DNA from: Fasciolopsis buskii | Lineage: Eukaryota > Platyhelminthes > Trematoda > Plagiorchiida > Fasciolidae | Direction of reading: 5' to 3' | Assembly: GCA_008360955.1 (NCBI GenBank) | Contig: LUCM01007969.1 | Coordinates: forward strand, 13,733 to 77,732 | Length of the DNA: 64,000 nt | Part shown: piece by piece, positions 34,151-45,464 of the stretch | How positions within the stretch are numbered: position 1 is the first letter of the stretch | Layout of the letters: the number at the start of each line of letters is the position of its first letter | Notes under the pieces: generated by a model | Told to the model about the DNA's origin: nothing | Databases searched by the model: none | Seen by the model: only the letters and a program-made list of their open reading frames with translations | Program-made: the position numbers and the translations under genes

Positions 34151-36780
34151 CCCTACCGGTTCTTATCCTGGACCAGGATCATGCCTCAAAGATATTCTAG
34201 TCTATCCAGAAGAAGCACTGGTTTTGGCTGGCAACCGATTCTTAAATGCGCAACTTTGGCCAAGATGTCCATTCCGTTCTTTGCTTGCAGAAATATCAGA
34301 TCTGTCCCTCACATTCCAATCACCAGTTCGTGTTTACACGTATGTCATCTGCACACAAGAATCGTAGTTGAACCCGGATATGGCAGATTCACTCGTGTCG
34401 ACAGAAAGCTTCAGACTCCATCGGCAGGACAAAGTTTCTAAGACTGGAGGTGGTGTAGCAACATACATAAACTCTTAGTCTGGCAAGTACGAAGTTATTT
34501 ATGCGTACTCCCCAGACGGAATTGGCCGTCTCATAGTACAGCGTCATCATAGGTTTTCCTCCATGTCAGTACGATTACAGCGAACTTATACATTGTCCCT
34601 TTTAGCTTATAACAGAACATCACAACATTTTTTGAATCCTTTCTAACATTAATTGTCCCACTTCTAGAGGATAGTCTGCATATTATTATAGGTGATTTCA
34701 ACCTTGCATCAACCCTACCACTCATTGTGTTCGGTTTGACAAACCTCTGCATTTCTCCCACCAGAGGCAACCCTATTTTACATAGTTATTACCAACCATT
34801 CTGATTTTTCCCTTGAAATTACGTGCTCCCATCTCAAGTAGTGACCATTGTTGGCTCTGTTAAGATCCAAGATATATCGGCCAGCCATCAAGCAAACAAA
34901 TTAAATCCAAATTCGTCTCCGTAATTTTTCACACAACAACCCTATTTTTCTTCAAAAATTGCCTTCGCACGCAACTGTTTGTTTCTCTTTTGAACTCCTG
35001 CTCGTTGACAATGTCAGACTTCTCACAGTGACGCCCAACGCGATCTTCGATATCTGATGTCCCATAGAAACACTATTCGTCTCAAATAGCCGTATCTCGT
35101 TCCAGATACTGAAATCTCCAAGGCGGGCACAAGGGGCATTTCTAGAAATCCCGAAATAACTAGCACCACACGAATAAAAGCTGAAATCAAACGTATCGTC
35201 ACGACACTCGCTAGCCAACCTTTCAATAATCACAACAGCCGATTCTTAGGACAAGGCACTCGACTGATGTATGGGAAGAAAAATGGACCTGTGAAGGGTT
35301 CTGCATTAACCAAGCTTTCATGCATCCTTGTACTTATGCCCCAATCATATTTGCACAAGACGATAATACTAGAGTCACACATTTTTTCTAGGGAAGAGGT
35401 GTTCAAGCTTCTCTGCACATTAAAATTATAGGGGTTGGTCTTTACAGTTTCCCCTCAACTCTTTAAGGCACGGTGCTGTGGCCCTGACGGATACATTCAC
35501 TTATCTGATTAACATCCCAATAAGACTATCCTCTATCCCTGACTGCTGGAGATCCATCACCATTGTTCCCAATTCAAAATCTGGAAGTTCTACTGCTTTA
35601 GCCAAACGGTTTCGCTCCATCGCCTGACAGAACTGACAGAAGGTGCTGTACTTAAGCGTCTGCGTTCTATGATTCCTCCTGACGATCCATTTCAGTTCGC
35701 TTATAAATCTAACAGATCTACTTTGAACGTTGTCACCGTCCTTATTCATCACGTTTGTAAGCCTTCAGATGCATTCATCGACTATTCGATTTGATCCCAC
35801 TGGTTCTTCGACTTCACAAACTGGAAACATTTGGTTTCCCTAGGCCTTTATTAATATGTCTGTCTGATTACTTTACTAACCGAACCCAGTGCACACGAAT
35901 GGGTGGTAAAACCTCGAAACCGTTGGTCAACAACTCAGAAGTACTTCAAAGTACTGTTCTTTCACCGTATCTTTTCTCTACTTACATAAGTGGCTTATCA
36001 ACTAGCTCCCTGTAATCTGTTTAAGTATGTTGATGATGTAGCCTTTTCACAAGTCGTTTCGAACATCCATGATTTTCAAAGTTTTCCCAGCAGCCTATCT
36101 TCTGTTTACGATTTCTCTGTACAAGCCGGTTTGAATCTCAACACATCTAATCGTATCGAATGTCTGGTCTCTCTCTCTCTCGATCAGCCTATCCGTCTGA
36201 ACTGCCTTTCATCAACTGAGGAACACTTACCAGGGTTGATTCCGTGAAAAATCTAGGGGTTGCTATCGATAAAAACCTGAAGTGGATTTATCACATTTCC
36301 ACCTGCACAAAGAATCTCTGGCAGTTGTCATTCCAAATCAGAAAGTTTCGACATTACAAGGTGAAACAAAGCACCATCTACCGTTTTGCACACTAACGTT
36401 TTTTTCAATCCTTCTTCACTGTTCTCTAGTTATTTTCGCAGGTTTTCTTAAAAAAATTACCTTGAAATTTTCCGCCGGGGGGGGCAACTAATTATTAGCC
36501 GTTTTTTTATATCAGTGAGCGGGTTGCATTTTAATCCATGTGCCCAGCACTTATCCGCATGTGAGAAATTTGCTCGCAAAATTCTTTCAGATCCCACGCA
36601 TCCTCTGCACAACGATCTTTCAACATGCCGCTCTCATATCTCTACACGATCCGCCTTTTTCCATACCCTCTAGAATCAACATCCATGGGAACTCCACTGT
36701 CCCATATCAAGCATGCATCTCCACAAACCGTGATCGCGTTTCAGCCGACTTCTTGAGCAACCTAACTTAATGTGCTCAAA
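34150..36780 (+). mobile_element. Jockey/CR1-like non-LTR retrotransposon, decayed
   Basis: On the plus strand, broken frames give an endonuclease start (NIRSV then GGGVATYI-like around 34300-34470) and the IIGDFNLAS block at about 34685. RT fingers follow at about 35580-35780 (ELTEGAVLKRLRSMIPP and PFQFAYKSNRSTLN). The palm is near 35880-36060, with LSPYLFSTYISGLST and KYVDDVAFSQ (YVDD catalytic motif). After that come the NLGVAIDKNLKW and SFQIRKFRHYKVKQSTIYR blocks near 36250-36400. The order and the FAYK-NRST motif suggest a jockey/CR1-type lineage, different from the RTE copies. Many stops and shifts show that it is dead. Confidence 0.75.
35791..36247 (+). pseudogene. Reverse transcriptase palm of the 34-37 kb element
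   Basis: Two overlapping open stretches (35791-36015 and 35990-36247) hold the palm. The first gives LRLHKLETFGFPRPLL, then DYFTNRTQCTRMGGKTS and LSPYLFSTYISGLST. The second gives NLFKYVDDVAFSQVV. The YVDD motif retains both metal-binding aspartates. A frame change of one base occurs around 36000, and the preceding palm motif A is damaged. Confidence 0.7.
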
Positions 36781-37050
36781 CCACTCCTCCGCGAGTTTAT
36801 TTTTTCGCCATTTCACAAGGAGATGAGTGCAACTACTTTCTTATTTTTCTCCACGGCTTTTGACTGAAATGTGACATTGTTGTACATAAAAGCCCATACA
36901 ATACTAATTCGTGTTAGTCTTCCTGTTCCCACCTTATTTCTTTACATTTTTCGACCATGCTAATGGCAGTGTCTCTGAAATAAGTTCTGTTCCTGTTCTC
37001 TCACGTTCTCCCTCAAAAAGCATCCAAATCTCACCGAACCCACTCCCGCA

Positions 37051-37970
37051 GTGAGACTTAGCGGTTCGTGCAAGACGAGCAGTCATCGATCCAACTTGTC
37101 TGTCGTCTCACTGTACGTTTCAATAGACCGCAGTCCAGATGCAATCAAGGACATTTTCTATCAAAAGCTGCACGATCTCATAGGCCCAGCAAAGCGGAAT
37201 GACACTGTGATTTTGGCGGAAGATATGACTACCAGAGTAAGTTGGCTGTTCTCGAATGAGGCGTACTCAGGAGGCCCTTTTGGTTTCGATTCCTGTCGTC
37301 CTGGAAACGGAGAGCGGTTGTTGACTGTGTTCAAGCCATCGGTTATTTCTCGCCAGTACGAACTTAAAACATTCCAATCGCCGACACGCCACCTCTTCTA
37401 GTTAGCAGTGGACCCAAATCCACCAAATCACAATAAGTTACAAACGGCGGGGCCATCTACAAGACTGCCGGTAGCACTAGAGCACTTGTCTCGACTCCGA
37501 CCACACGTTACTTTGCACTGAGCTGTCCATGTGCTTTGGTGGGCGTTCAAAACACGATGCAGAGTCGGTTCGATTGCCCTTCGAAGCATGCTGGCCGAAA
37601 AAAGATTGCCCTAATTTCAAAACGTCTATGAGTTTTGGTCGCTTATCAAGAATGCCTTGCATTTTGCTGGTTGAGTTGGTTTTAGCCTAACCCGTCGCGT
37701 TATGACGCCCTGAATTTCTGCCGACTCTCTGGGCCTTCTTGACGCATGCCAATCCATCTTGACTGGTAGCGAGTATAGTGAAACACGATTAGCAGCGAGA
37801 CGTGAACTCACGGCAAGCTTGCGTAAAGATCGCGAGACCTGGTGGTCTCAACGAGCTTTGGAGATAGAACATGCTGCCGCCATGGGAAATTCCCGCAAGC
37901 TGTTTCAGCTCATTAGGGCTACCGGTAGAGAAAGCATTGTGTGAGCACAACTGTGAAGCTGGCTGTTCAC
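37051..37970 (+). pseudogene. RTE endonuclease and linker fragment
   Basis: The frame 37051-37401 reads SVVSLYVSIDRSPDAIKDIF, AKRNDTVILAEDMTTRVSW and GNGERLL, which are the Tyr, Asp-Asn (GDMNAR changed to EDMTTR) and NGER blocks of an RTE endonuclease. The frame 37759-37944 reads RRELTASLRKDRETWWSQRA and MGNSRKLFQLIRATGRES, the linker before the RT, then a stop. The change of Gly-Asp and Asn residues in the D-N block would abolish nicking. The 3' part of this fragment is the left arm of the large palindrome. Confidence 0.7.
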
Positions 37971-38912
37971 CTATCTATAAAGAGCAGCGGCACCTTGTAC
38001 TTGTTGTTGCGTTGGCACCAAACTCGTTTTAAATATATATATATATATATATAATGTATGCATGCTGCTCGGGCAAGAGGCAATGCCCGCCTAAGCAAGT
38101 TCTGATGCGCCAAGTCTTCCAACCTGTCCATTTAAATCATCTGCTGCGACTACAACATTAGGTTTTGCTTCCACCAATAGGAGTGGCTAATTTTTATGAC
38201 TTGCTTAACACAAATGTAGTGGATTAGACATGCCGATAACCACTAAAGCCCACTGCGCAAAAGGGGAGAGCGGTAACCGTGACTGTGAGATTTCGAGTGG
38301 CGCAGAACCTCACATCCGCCGGTCACTTTAATGACAAACAGCAACTCGCCGTCGCCCAGCACGTCACTGCATCTTATACGGTTCTGCGCCACTCGAAATC
38401 TCACAGTCACGGTTACCGCTCTCCCCTTTTGCGCAGTGGGCTTTAGTGGTTATCGGCATGTCTAATCCACTACATTTGTGTTAAGCAAGTCATAAAAATT
38501 AGCCACTCCTATTGGTGGAAGCAAAACCTAATGTTGTAGTCGCAGCAGATGATTTAAATGGACAGGTTGGAAGACTTGGCGCATCAGAACTTGCTTAGGC
38601 GGGCATTGCCTCTTGCCCGAGCAGCATGCATACATTATATATATATATATATATATTTAAAACGAGTTTGGTGCCAACGCAACAACAAGTACAAGGTGCC
38701 GCTGCTCTTTATAGATAGGTGAACAGCCAGCTTCACAGTTGTGCTCACACAATGCTTTCTCTACCGGTAGCCCTAATGAGCTGAAACAGCTTGCGGGAAT
38801 TTCCCATGGCGGCAGCATGTTCTATCTCCAAAGCTCGTTGAGACCACCAGGTCTCGCGATCTTTACGCAAGCTTGCCGTGAGTTCACGTCTCGCTGCTAA
38901 TCGTGTTTCACT
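37777..38912. repeat. Perfect palindrome: 533-bp inverted arms, 70-bp spacer, ending at an assembly gap
   Basis: Arms 37777-38309 and 38380-38912 are reverse complements. Every block I compared, including a 20-base TA tract in each arm, is identical. The spacer is 38310-38379. The right arm runs exactly into the N run at 38913. The left arm begins inside an RTE linker sequence. Perfect identity, including the microsatellite, and the gap edge suggest either a very recent fold-back duplication or an assembly or library artefact. Confidence 0.9.
38034..38055. repeat. (AT)n microsatellite in left palindrome arm
   Basis: About ten AT units are seen directly, mirrored at 38635-38656 in the right arm with the same length. 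Confidence 0.9.
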
Positions 38913-39374
38913 NNNNNNNNNNNNNNNNNNNNNNNNNNNNNNNNNNNNNNNNNNNNNNNNNNNNNNNNNNNNNNNNNNNNNNNNNNNNNNNNNNNNNNNN
39001 NNNNNNNNNNNNNNNNNNNNNNNNNNNNNNNNNNNNNNNNNNNNNNNNNNNNNNNNNNNNNNNNNNNNNNNNNNNNNNNNNNNNNNNNNNNNNNNNNNNN
39101 NNNNNNNNNNNNNNNNNNNNNNNNNNNNNNNNNNNNNNNNNNNNNNNNNNNNNNNNNNNNNNNNNNNNNNNNNNNNNNNNNNNNNNNNNNNNNNNNNNNN
39201 NNNNNNNNNNNNNNNNNNNNNNNNNNNNNNNNNNNNNNNNNNNNNNNNNNNNNNNNNNNNNNNNNNNNNNNNNNNNNNNNNNNNNNNNNNNNNNNNNNNN
39301 NNNNNNNNNNNNNNNNNNNNNNNNNNNNNNNNNNNNNNNNNNNNNNNNNNNNNNNNNNNNNNNNNNNNNNNNNN
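38913..39374. other. Assembly gap, 462 N
   Basis: This is an unresolved run of N. The left flank is the end of the perfect palindrome. The right flank starts in the middle of an RTE-A endonuclease, where the copy at 51254 shows the continuation. Confidence 1.
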
Positions 39375-41045
39375 TGCACACTTTCATGCAGGCTGGTCAA
39401 CAAGCGCGTTTGGCTCTGACAATGGACTCACTTTCGATTGATGTCTGGTGTGCCAGGATTCGAGTAGAGTAATTCAAGTGACTGCGCCTAATGTCTCATC
39501 AAGATATTTCCTGTACACTTCAGGAGACGAAGCAGCTCAAGCTATGCGTCGAGGTGGTGTAGGAATAGTCTTAATTGAGAAGATTGAAGCGTCCCTTCTA
39601 GACTGGATCCCGGCCAACAATCGCTTGTACGCCTTGAGATTGCAGGGATCAGTCAGCGTTCGGTAAGATAATCGTTAAGCGCAATTTGTTCGTCATCTCG
39701 GCATACGCCCCCACAGACTGACTGGAGCACTGACATGCAAAAGGACGGGTTTTATGACGAACTTGTCACTCTCATTTGGAAGAGCGAGGGGTCCGACATT
39801 GTAGTGGTAGCAGGTGATTTTAATGCACAAGTTGAAAACCTGAGTGTATTGGAAGTTTGTTTAGGTGGGCGATGCGCCTTGCTTGCTCAGCGAAGAGATT
39901 AGGCGGAAAGGCTTCTCTAATTTCGTGCGGGCCAATAATTTATTCCTTTCGGGCAAAAACATGCGTGTTGGTGCATGAAGGTGGCCGAAAAGATGGAGGA
40001 AGCGGTGACGGCCAAAGGCCCTTCAACCTTATACGCGATACCAGGTGGGCGACGAATTTCGGTTAGTGAAGTCGTGCGCATTAGAAATGGAAAGCTCATC
40101 CATGGTAGACAACAAAGGCTGGACCGTTGGGTTTTTCACTTCAAGGATCAGCTAAGCTGGCCGCACGCCAATGTAGTTAGTGTGGCGTCCGCAGCTAGGA
40201 CTTATTTGGAAGTGTCTCTTGACCCCCTTAAATGTAGTGGGGGTGCAGTTGAATAGTCGGTTTCTGAAGAGGGGAAAAGCAGCTGGTCCTGACGAACTTC
40301 CCTCGTTTCTTTTTAAATTGGGTGGAGGTCTGATGAAATTCCCTACCTCCTCACCGCGTGATGTTTGGAGAAAGGAGCGTATTCCTTTATCGTGGGGTGA
40401 GTCAGATTGTACCCATCTTCAAAAATGGCACGCGGAGTGAACGGCGGGCCGGATTTCGTCCAGGTCGACGTTGCATCGACCAGATGTTCACATTTCAGCG
40501 GTGAAGTGTGCCACACACACACTGGCGCCCTACGATTGCAGTTCTTCTCCATTCAAAAGGTGGGCTCCACTCCGTGTGTTGACCAGCACCATTCATTACT
40601 CGCCACCGGAAAGGTATGCCAACGAAGTTCGTAAACCTGTCGCGAGCATTGTACTCGCATACCTGTGGTTGCGTGAGAGTGCAAAGTGAACTAATACGTT
40701 CATTCGAAACGACTAATAGGATTCGACAAATATGACCCATCTCTCCATTCTTGTTCAACTTCGTCATGGACGACGTGATGGGGGGTGCTCTAGGAGGTCT
40801 CCATAATGTAGCGGTCGAATTGGAAAATGGTTGAAACCTGCGATCTACATAATAATAATTGTCTTATGATTTTGGAATATGCGGACCATGCACAGCGCGC
40901 AATAGGAAGACCCTCGAGGTCTGTAGCTTGGTTCTACAGGTGGTTTACACCTTCAAAGTGTAAGGAGCTGTTACAGGATTGGACGACAGTATTGCGGAAC
41001 TTAATACCGAATAAAGGAAAACTCACGATTGTGGGCCATTTCACT
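39375..41045 (+). mobile_element. RTE-A copy with internal deletions (5' part in gap)
   Basis: From 39375 the sequence follows the RTE-A endonuclease start (45.67 kb) with stops and shifts, through LLDWIPANNRLYALRLQGS and a VVVAGDFNAQ block, to about 39950. It then jumps to the linker (KVAEKMEEAVT at about 39977), losing roughly 600 bp found in the full copy. A second loss of about 120 bp lies near 40440, joining the region before GTRSD to AGFRPGRG. The RT continues to about 41040 (SPFLFNFVMDDV near 40745) and stops inside the YLGS region, where another RTE-A piece starts. It is not functional. Confidence 0.8.
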
Positions 41046-42315
41046 TCATTAATAGAAAGTTCGTGAACCTCCTGCGAGTGTTATACTGGCATGTCTTTGG
41101 TCAAGTAAGGGTATACGATGAACCATCAAGTTTAATCGAAACGACTAGCGACTTTCGATAGGAGTGTCCCCTCTTTCCACTCCTGCTCAACTTCGTCATC
41201 GACGAGGTAATGAAGGATGCTTTAGGAAGGCTTCAGGAATTAGGCAACGAACCAGCAAATGCGGAGAATTTGTTACTAAGATCACGCAGAAGATCTTGTA
41301 TGCTTGTCCGAATTTGCGTAATACGCGCAACGTGTATTAGATAGACTTGTGAGAGCTGTAGCTCCATTCGGCATGTGGTTTGCACCTTCAAAGGGTAAAT
41401 TGCTGTTACAGAACTGGGCGACAGTAGTAGTCCCGAGCTTCATACCGAATGGACAGGAAATAATGACTATGGACCTTGGTAGCTGCGTGTCGAACGATAG
41501 CAGCGCGACAGTAGATGTGAACACGCGTATACCCAAGGCTAGAGCGGCGTACACTGGACTGAAGCACTTGCGGTGTGGGTCTGATATTTCACTGAAGTTT
41601 AGAGGTCGTGTGCACTGTGCCACAGTGCTTTTAGTTCTGTTTTATGGTTGGGAGACATGGAGTATGCGTATCGGAGATGTTCGTCGCTTAGAGGTTTCCG
41701 ATAACCGATGTCCGCGTAGAATGGCTAGGATTGGGGGAGTGACCGGGTGAGTGATGTTGAGGCTAGGAATCTGATACTAGGTGCCAGTTCTCAGAACACC
41801 TTACCTGAGCGTATGAAACTTAGTAGTCTATGTTGGTTGGGTCACGTGTTGCGTATAGCTAACATTCGTCTACCGTACCGTCACCTATTTCGCTTTTTTC
41901 TCACGGAGTGGAAAAAACCATGTGGAGGTGAGTAAATGACGTGGCAGCTTGGAGTGAAAAAAAAATGCACAGCGAACTTAGGTAAAGTAGGTGTCTCACG
42001 TCTTCATGGTTGGGGTCCGGAAGATCCGTTAACTAGCTGGCTGGCGATACTGAAGGATATGGCAGTGAGCCATGAACAGTGACGATCGTGTTATCATTTT
42101 CTATTCAATCCGAATGATTGAAAGAGTGCGTTTATACAGTTAGACTGCGTTCCGTATGTTGGCTTCTACCGCATTCGTATCTTTGCTCGTCTGTTTAGGT
42201 TCACTCCCTGTTCCATTTGCGTTTTTACTGTTTATAGAAACGTGTAACTCTGGAGAAAAGGCGGGGGCCAGTGGGGCTTGCCTTGTTGCTTGAAGCTCAT
42301 CGATGGTGATGATGG
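41046..42315 (+). mobile_element. RTE-A 3' part, second piece
   Basis: From 41046 the sequence restarts in the RT at KFVNLL and follows the 47.57-48.82 kb copy to the 3' end: FNFVIDEVMKDALG-like, KGKLLLQNW, GSCVSND, GLKHLR, CWLGHVLRI, and a 3' UTR ending in a GATGGTGATGATGG tail near 42315. The RT motif C region near 41280 is frameshifted. The join to the preceding piece at about 41045 lies inside the RT and coincides with the point where similarity to 52886-53421 (reverse complement) also ends. Confidence 0.8.
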
Positions 42316-42439
42316 TCTCGCCCGGGACGAACGGAAGTTCATTCTCGTTCGAAACTGGTGTAAGAACCACATCAGGGCTTACCAAAAGGCAGTCAAACAA
42401 GAGATCTTCGTTTATATATGAAGAGATTTAAATAGTCGA

Positions 42440-43830
42440 CGCCACCGCCGCCTGCCCTACAAACCCAGGCGGGTCTCCGATGACGCCTCGCGACCCGGTA
42501 GCTGAGGCTTTTAATTCCTACTTCGGCACCACCCTCATCTCCACCTCAACCTTATCCCATTCCTTTATTTACCCAATCCCATTTGTCTGTACTCTATGTC
42601 ACAGTCCTGAAAAATCTCTGCCTAAACAAATACCGTGCCACGGGACATAATCTACTTCATCCTCACATACTAAAAGTAAATGCTGCGACTTTAGCCCCCC
42701 TCCCCATTTACTTCTCTCTTTCAGTTAACTATCCTTCCACGTGAAATGCAGCAATTATAGTATCAATCTACAAAGGGTATCCGACAACTTTCCACCAGCT
42801 ATATACTAGTTAGTCTTACCAGTATCCCCAGTAAAATCTTCGCAAGAATACTGAAGCATTCCATCCTTTCCCACTTGCAAAGTGATAAGCTTTCTCCATC
42901 CCAGCATGGTTTTCTCCCAGACAGGTCTTGCATCACCAACATGCTGACTGTCGTGAATAGCCTCACTAAGGCTTATGATGACGGACAGATTTCACATGCC
43001 ATCTTGATAGACTTTGCGAAACCCATACTGCACTACTGTTTATGTGATCTCAGGCCGTCTACTAGACTTACTGCATAGCTTTCTTACTGATCGCAATTTT
43101 GTCGTCCAAGTAGGTAACACCATCTCGCCAGTCCTTCGTGGCATCCCTCAAGGTTCAGTTCTTGGGCCCGTATTATTTCTAGTCTGCATCAACGACCTCC
43201 CTCTGTTCCTCTCGTCCAGCATTGCGGTGGATACGGACGACGTGACCATATGGGGCATGGACAAAGGTCGCCTCCAACAGGCTATAACTAAGGCCAGTCG
43301 GTGTTCAATCGACCTTCCCATATAGCACGTATACTTGTCCGCTGTTGGAGTACGGCAGCCAAATAGTGCACTCTGGACTCTCACGCGACCAAAAGTGTCT
43401 AGAGCGGGTGCAAAAAGTTGCCAGCAAAACAGTACGAGGTCTCTCCCATCCCCCTTATCCGTCTCGCCTACATATCCTTGACCTATATACCCCAGAGGTA
43501 AGGCGCATCAGGGGTGATTTGTTCCTGCTATTCAATCTTTTTACATCATGCCTGGTTGGTGAATTTTTCCTTTCGAGCCCACTCTCCCCTCTCAGAGTCC
43601 ATTCAAGAAAAGAATCTCCAAGTATCGGCTCCACACCTCCCTCAGAGTTAATCTCTTCACTCATGGAGTAATCTCTCTGGAACGTTCTGCTCAAAGGATT
43701 TTGCAATTCACAAAGTAAAGCCACCTTCAAAGGAGCCTTGCCATTCATTTAGGCCTCACTCTTCAACCTCCCCCACCCCTGATTATCTTCCCAATTCTGC
43801 AGTACCTTCCTCGCACCAATTAGGGAGCAT
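42440..43830 (+). mobile_element. CR1-like non-LTR retrotransposon, RT and C-terminal part
   Basis: The plus strand shows [40 protein letters not shown] (palm motif A region) and [19 protein letters not shown]. It continues with [19 protein letters not shown] (motif B) and a motif C region where the family's FADD has become VDTDDV. The C-terminus gives LEYGSQIVHSGLSRDQKCLE, SKTVRGLSH and PEVRRIRGDL, as in CR1-like elements. Frames change at about 43015 and 43330. The first part (42440-42840) is too decayed to place with certainty. It is dead. Confidence 0.75.
43014..43325 (+). pseudogene. CR1-like RT palm, motif B and mutated motif C
   Basis: This is an open stretch of 103 codons. The key segments are [40 protein letters not shown] and [13 protein letters not shown]. 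The PQGSVLGP motif lines the active site next to the catalytic aspartates. DD is kept, but the preceding residues differ from the usual FADD or YADD. Confidence 0.7.
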
Positions 43831-45464
43831 GCGCGATGGCACCGATAACTACCATTTCTTTTGTAGGATGGTTGTCGCCCCCCCGGTTTTTCTCTTTTCA
43901 GCTCACACTTCTACTGACAAGTAGACAATTCAAATACTGGGGTCTACTGGCTTGGCGTTGCACGCGCGAGCTCGTTCGAGACCTCACTGTCCCGGTACGC
44001 CGCATTTTGACGACTCTGCCACACGAACTCAATGCGCTACGCGCACTGTTGCTTCACGCAACACTGAGGACAGTGTTCTTTCATGGGGGAGAGTAGTGTA
44101 GTGCGAGGCCTTGTGTTACCATGTAGTTTTGCCACGTCGAACTTCTCGCTTACTGAACTCTGGCTCACGAGATCTCTTTCCTATTTTGCAGATCCGACTA
44201 CCTGCACCCCCCTGGAGGAGCACTGTCCCCGGACGCTACAGATTCTGTGAGGCGAGATCCCGTGCATTCGCCTGATACGTGTTCCGTTCCGCCCTTGTCA
44301 TTTGATGAAATTCAGATCACAGTGTTTTACCTCTTCTGCTTATAGATCTGAGAATTTTCACTCCTTTAAGAGGAGTGTCGTCCTGGTATGCTAAACTCCT
44401 AAAGGTGAGCGTGACATCACACTACATAGAGTCAATCTATCCGGCCTTAGGTGTGTTCAAGTAAATAAATAGGGCGCACTTTATAAAACAAACTGGAAAT
44501 CAAGCTTGAAACTTTGCGCCATTGCTGATGGAAAAGATGATAACTTTAACGTTTTCTCGCGGCCGGATGGGGATGCCTTATTGTGAGAGTGTGAAATTGA
44601 ATGATACTTGGCCTCGTAACAACTGATAAATTCTGCTGCAATACCTGCACGCAGTTTCCCTTGATGCTTTCTCCGCTTGGAAGTAAATTCAAACGGTTTG
44701 CACATGTACGTGCACAAATTACTTCGTAAGTTAAAGAAAGCTGCGGTAACCACAAAACCAGAAAAATTTAACCAACCGAAGTAATGATCTTTAAATTTGA
44801 AAATAGAAATTATGGGCACAATTTCTGAGTAGCGGTGTCTTTGTCGCAAGAAATCGATACCGAGAACCATTAGCGCTCTATATTCTAAGTATACTTAGGT
44901 TGTACCGTAGCATTGTGTGGTTTTATCCCCTAACAAATGCGTTCACACCAATAAATAGAAACAAGTTGGTTTATATTCGGTTTCCGAGTGGCTTGCTCCA
45001 TGCCAAACATCGTTCAGTGAGTGCTTGGCGGTACTAGAAAAGCCCATCGTTTCAAATTGTTTTCCGGTTCGGTAAACCAAAACAGGGCCAAATCGACCGC
45101 GCCTCTGTATATGTGTTTCTTCCCTGAATTACCCTTTCTGCAAACAAGGAATCATTTAGAAGACACTTAGTAGACGATTTCCGTCAGTACAGTTCCCTCA
45201 GTACTATCCAGTGACATGAAAAGGGTTTGTAAATATAAAGTAGTTGTCGAAAATCCTAAAAAAATGTGCGGGCTAATTCATTAGCTTCATCCAAGTCGCC
45301 GTTATTCATCTTAAAGCACGATCTTGTTTCGACCTGTTTGGGAGAATGATTGAAATAAATAAATGAATGAAGGTATGTGCCAAAGGATCTAGATTGGTTT
45401 GAAATATACAGGGGTGTGTGTAAACGGTACTGCTTACCTCTCTCAGTGAGTGTCTACAAGAAAT
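43830..45464. other. No gene recognised; unassigned minus-strand frame at 44481-44870
   Basis: The minus-strand open frame 44870-44481 (129 codons) has no domain I recognise and no splice or promoter context. It may be chance. The segment 43836-44096 may be the decayed 3' end of the CR1-like element. Nothing else is supported. Confidence 0.4.

Noticed and set aside
38878..39472. Long open frames of 150-190 codons across the first gap
   Set aside because: They are created by translating N as X; only short real sequence flanks the gap.
44481..44870. 129-codon minus-strand frame as an upstream septin exon
   Set aside because: It has no septin motif and no acceptor or donor at suitable places.
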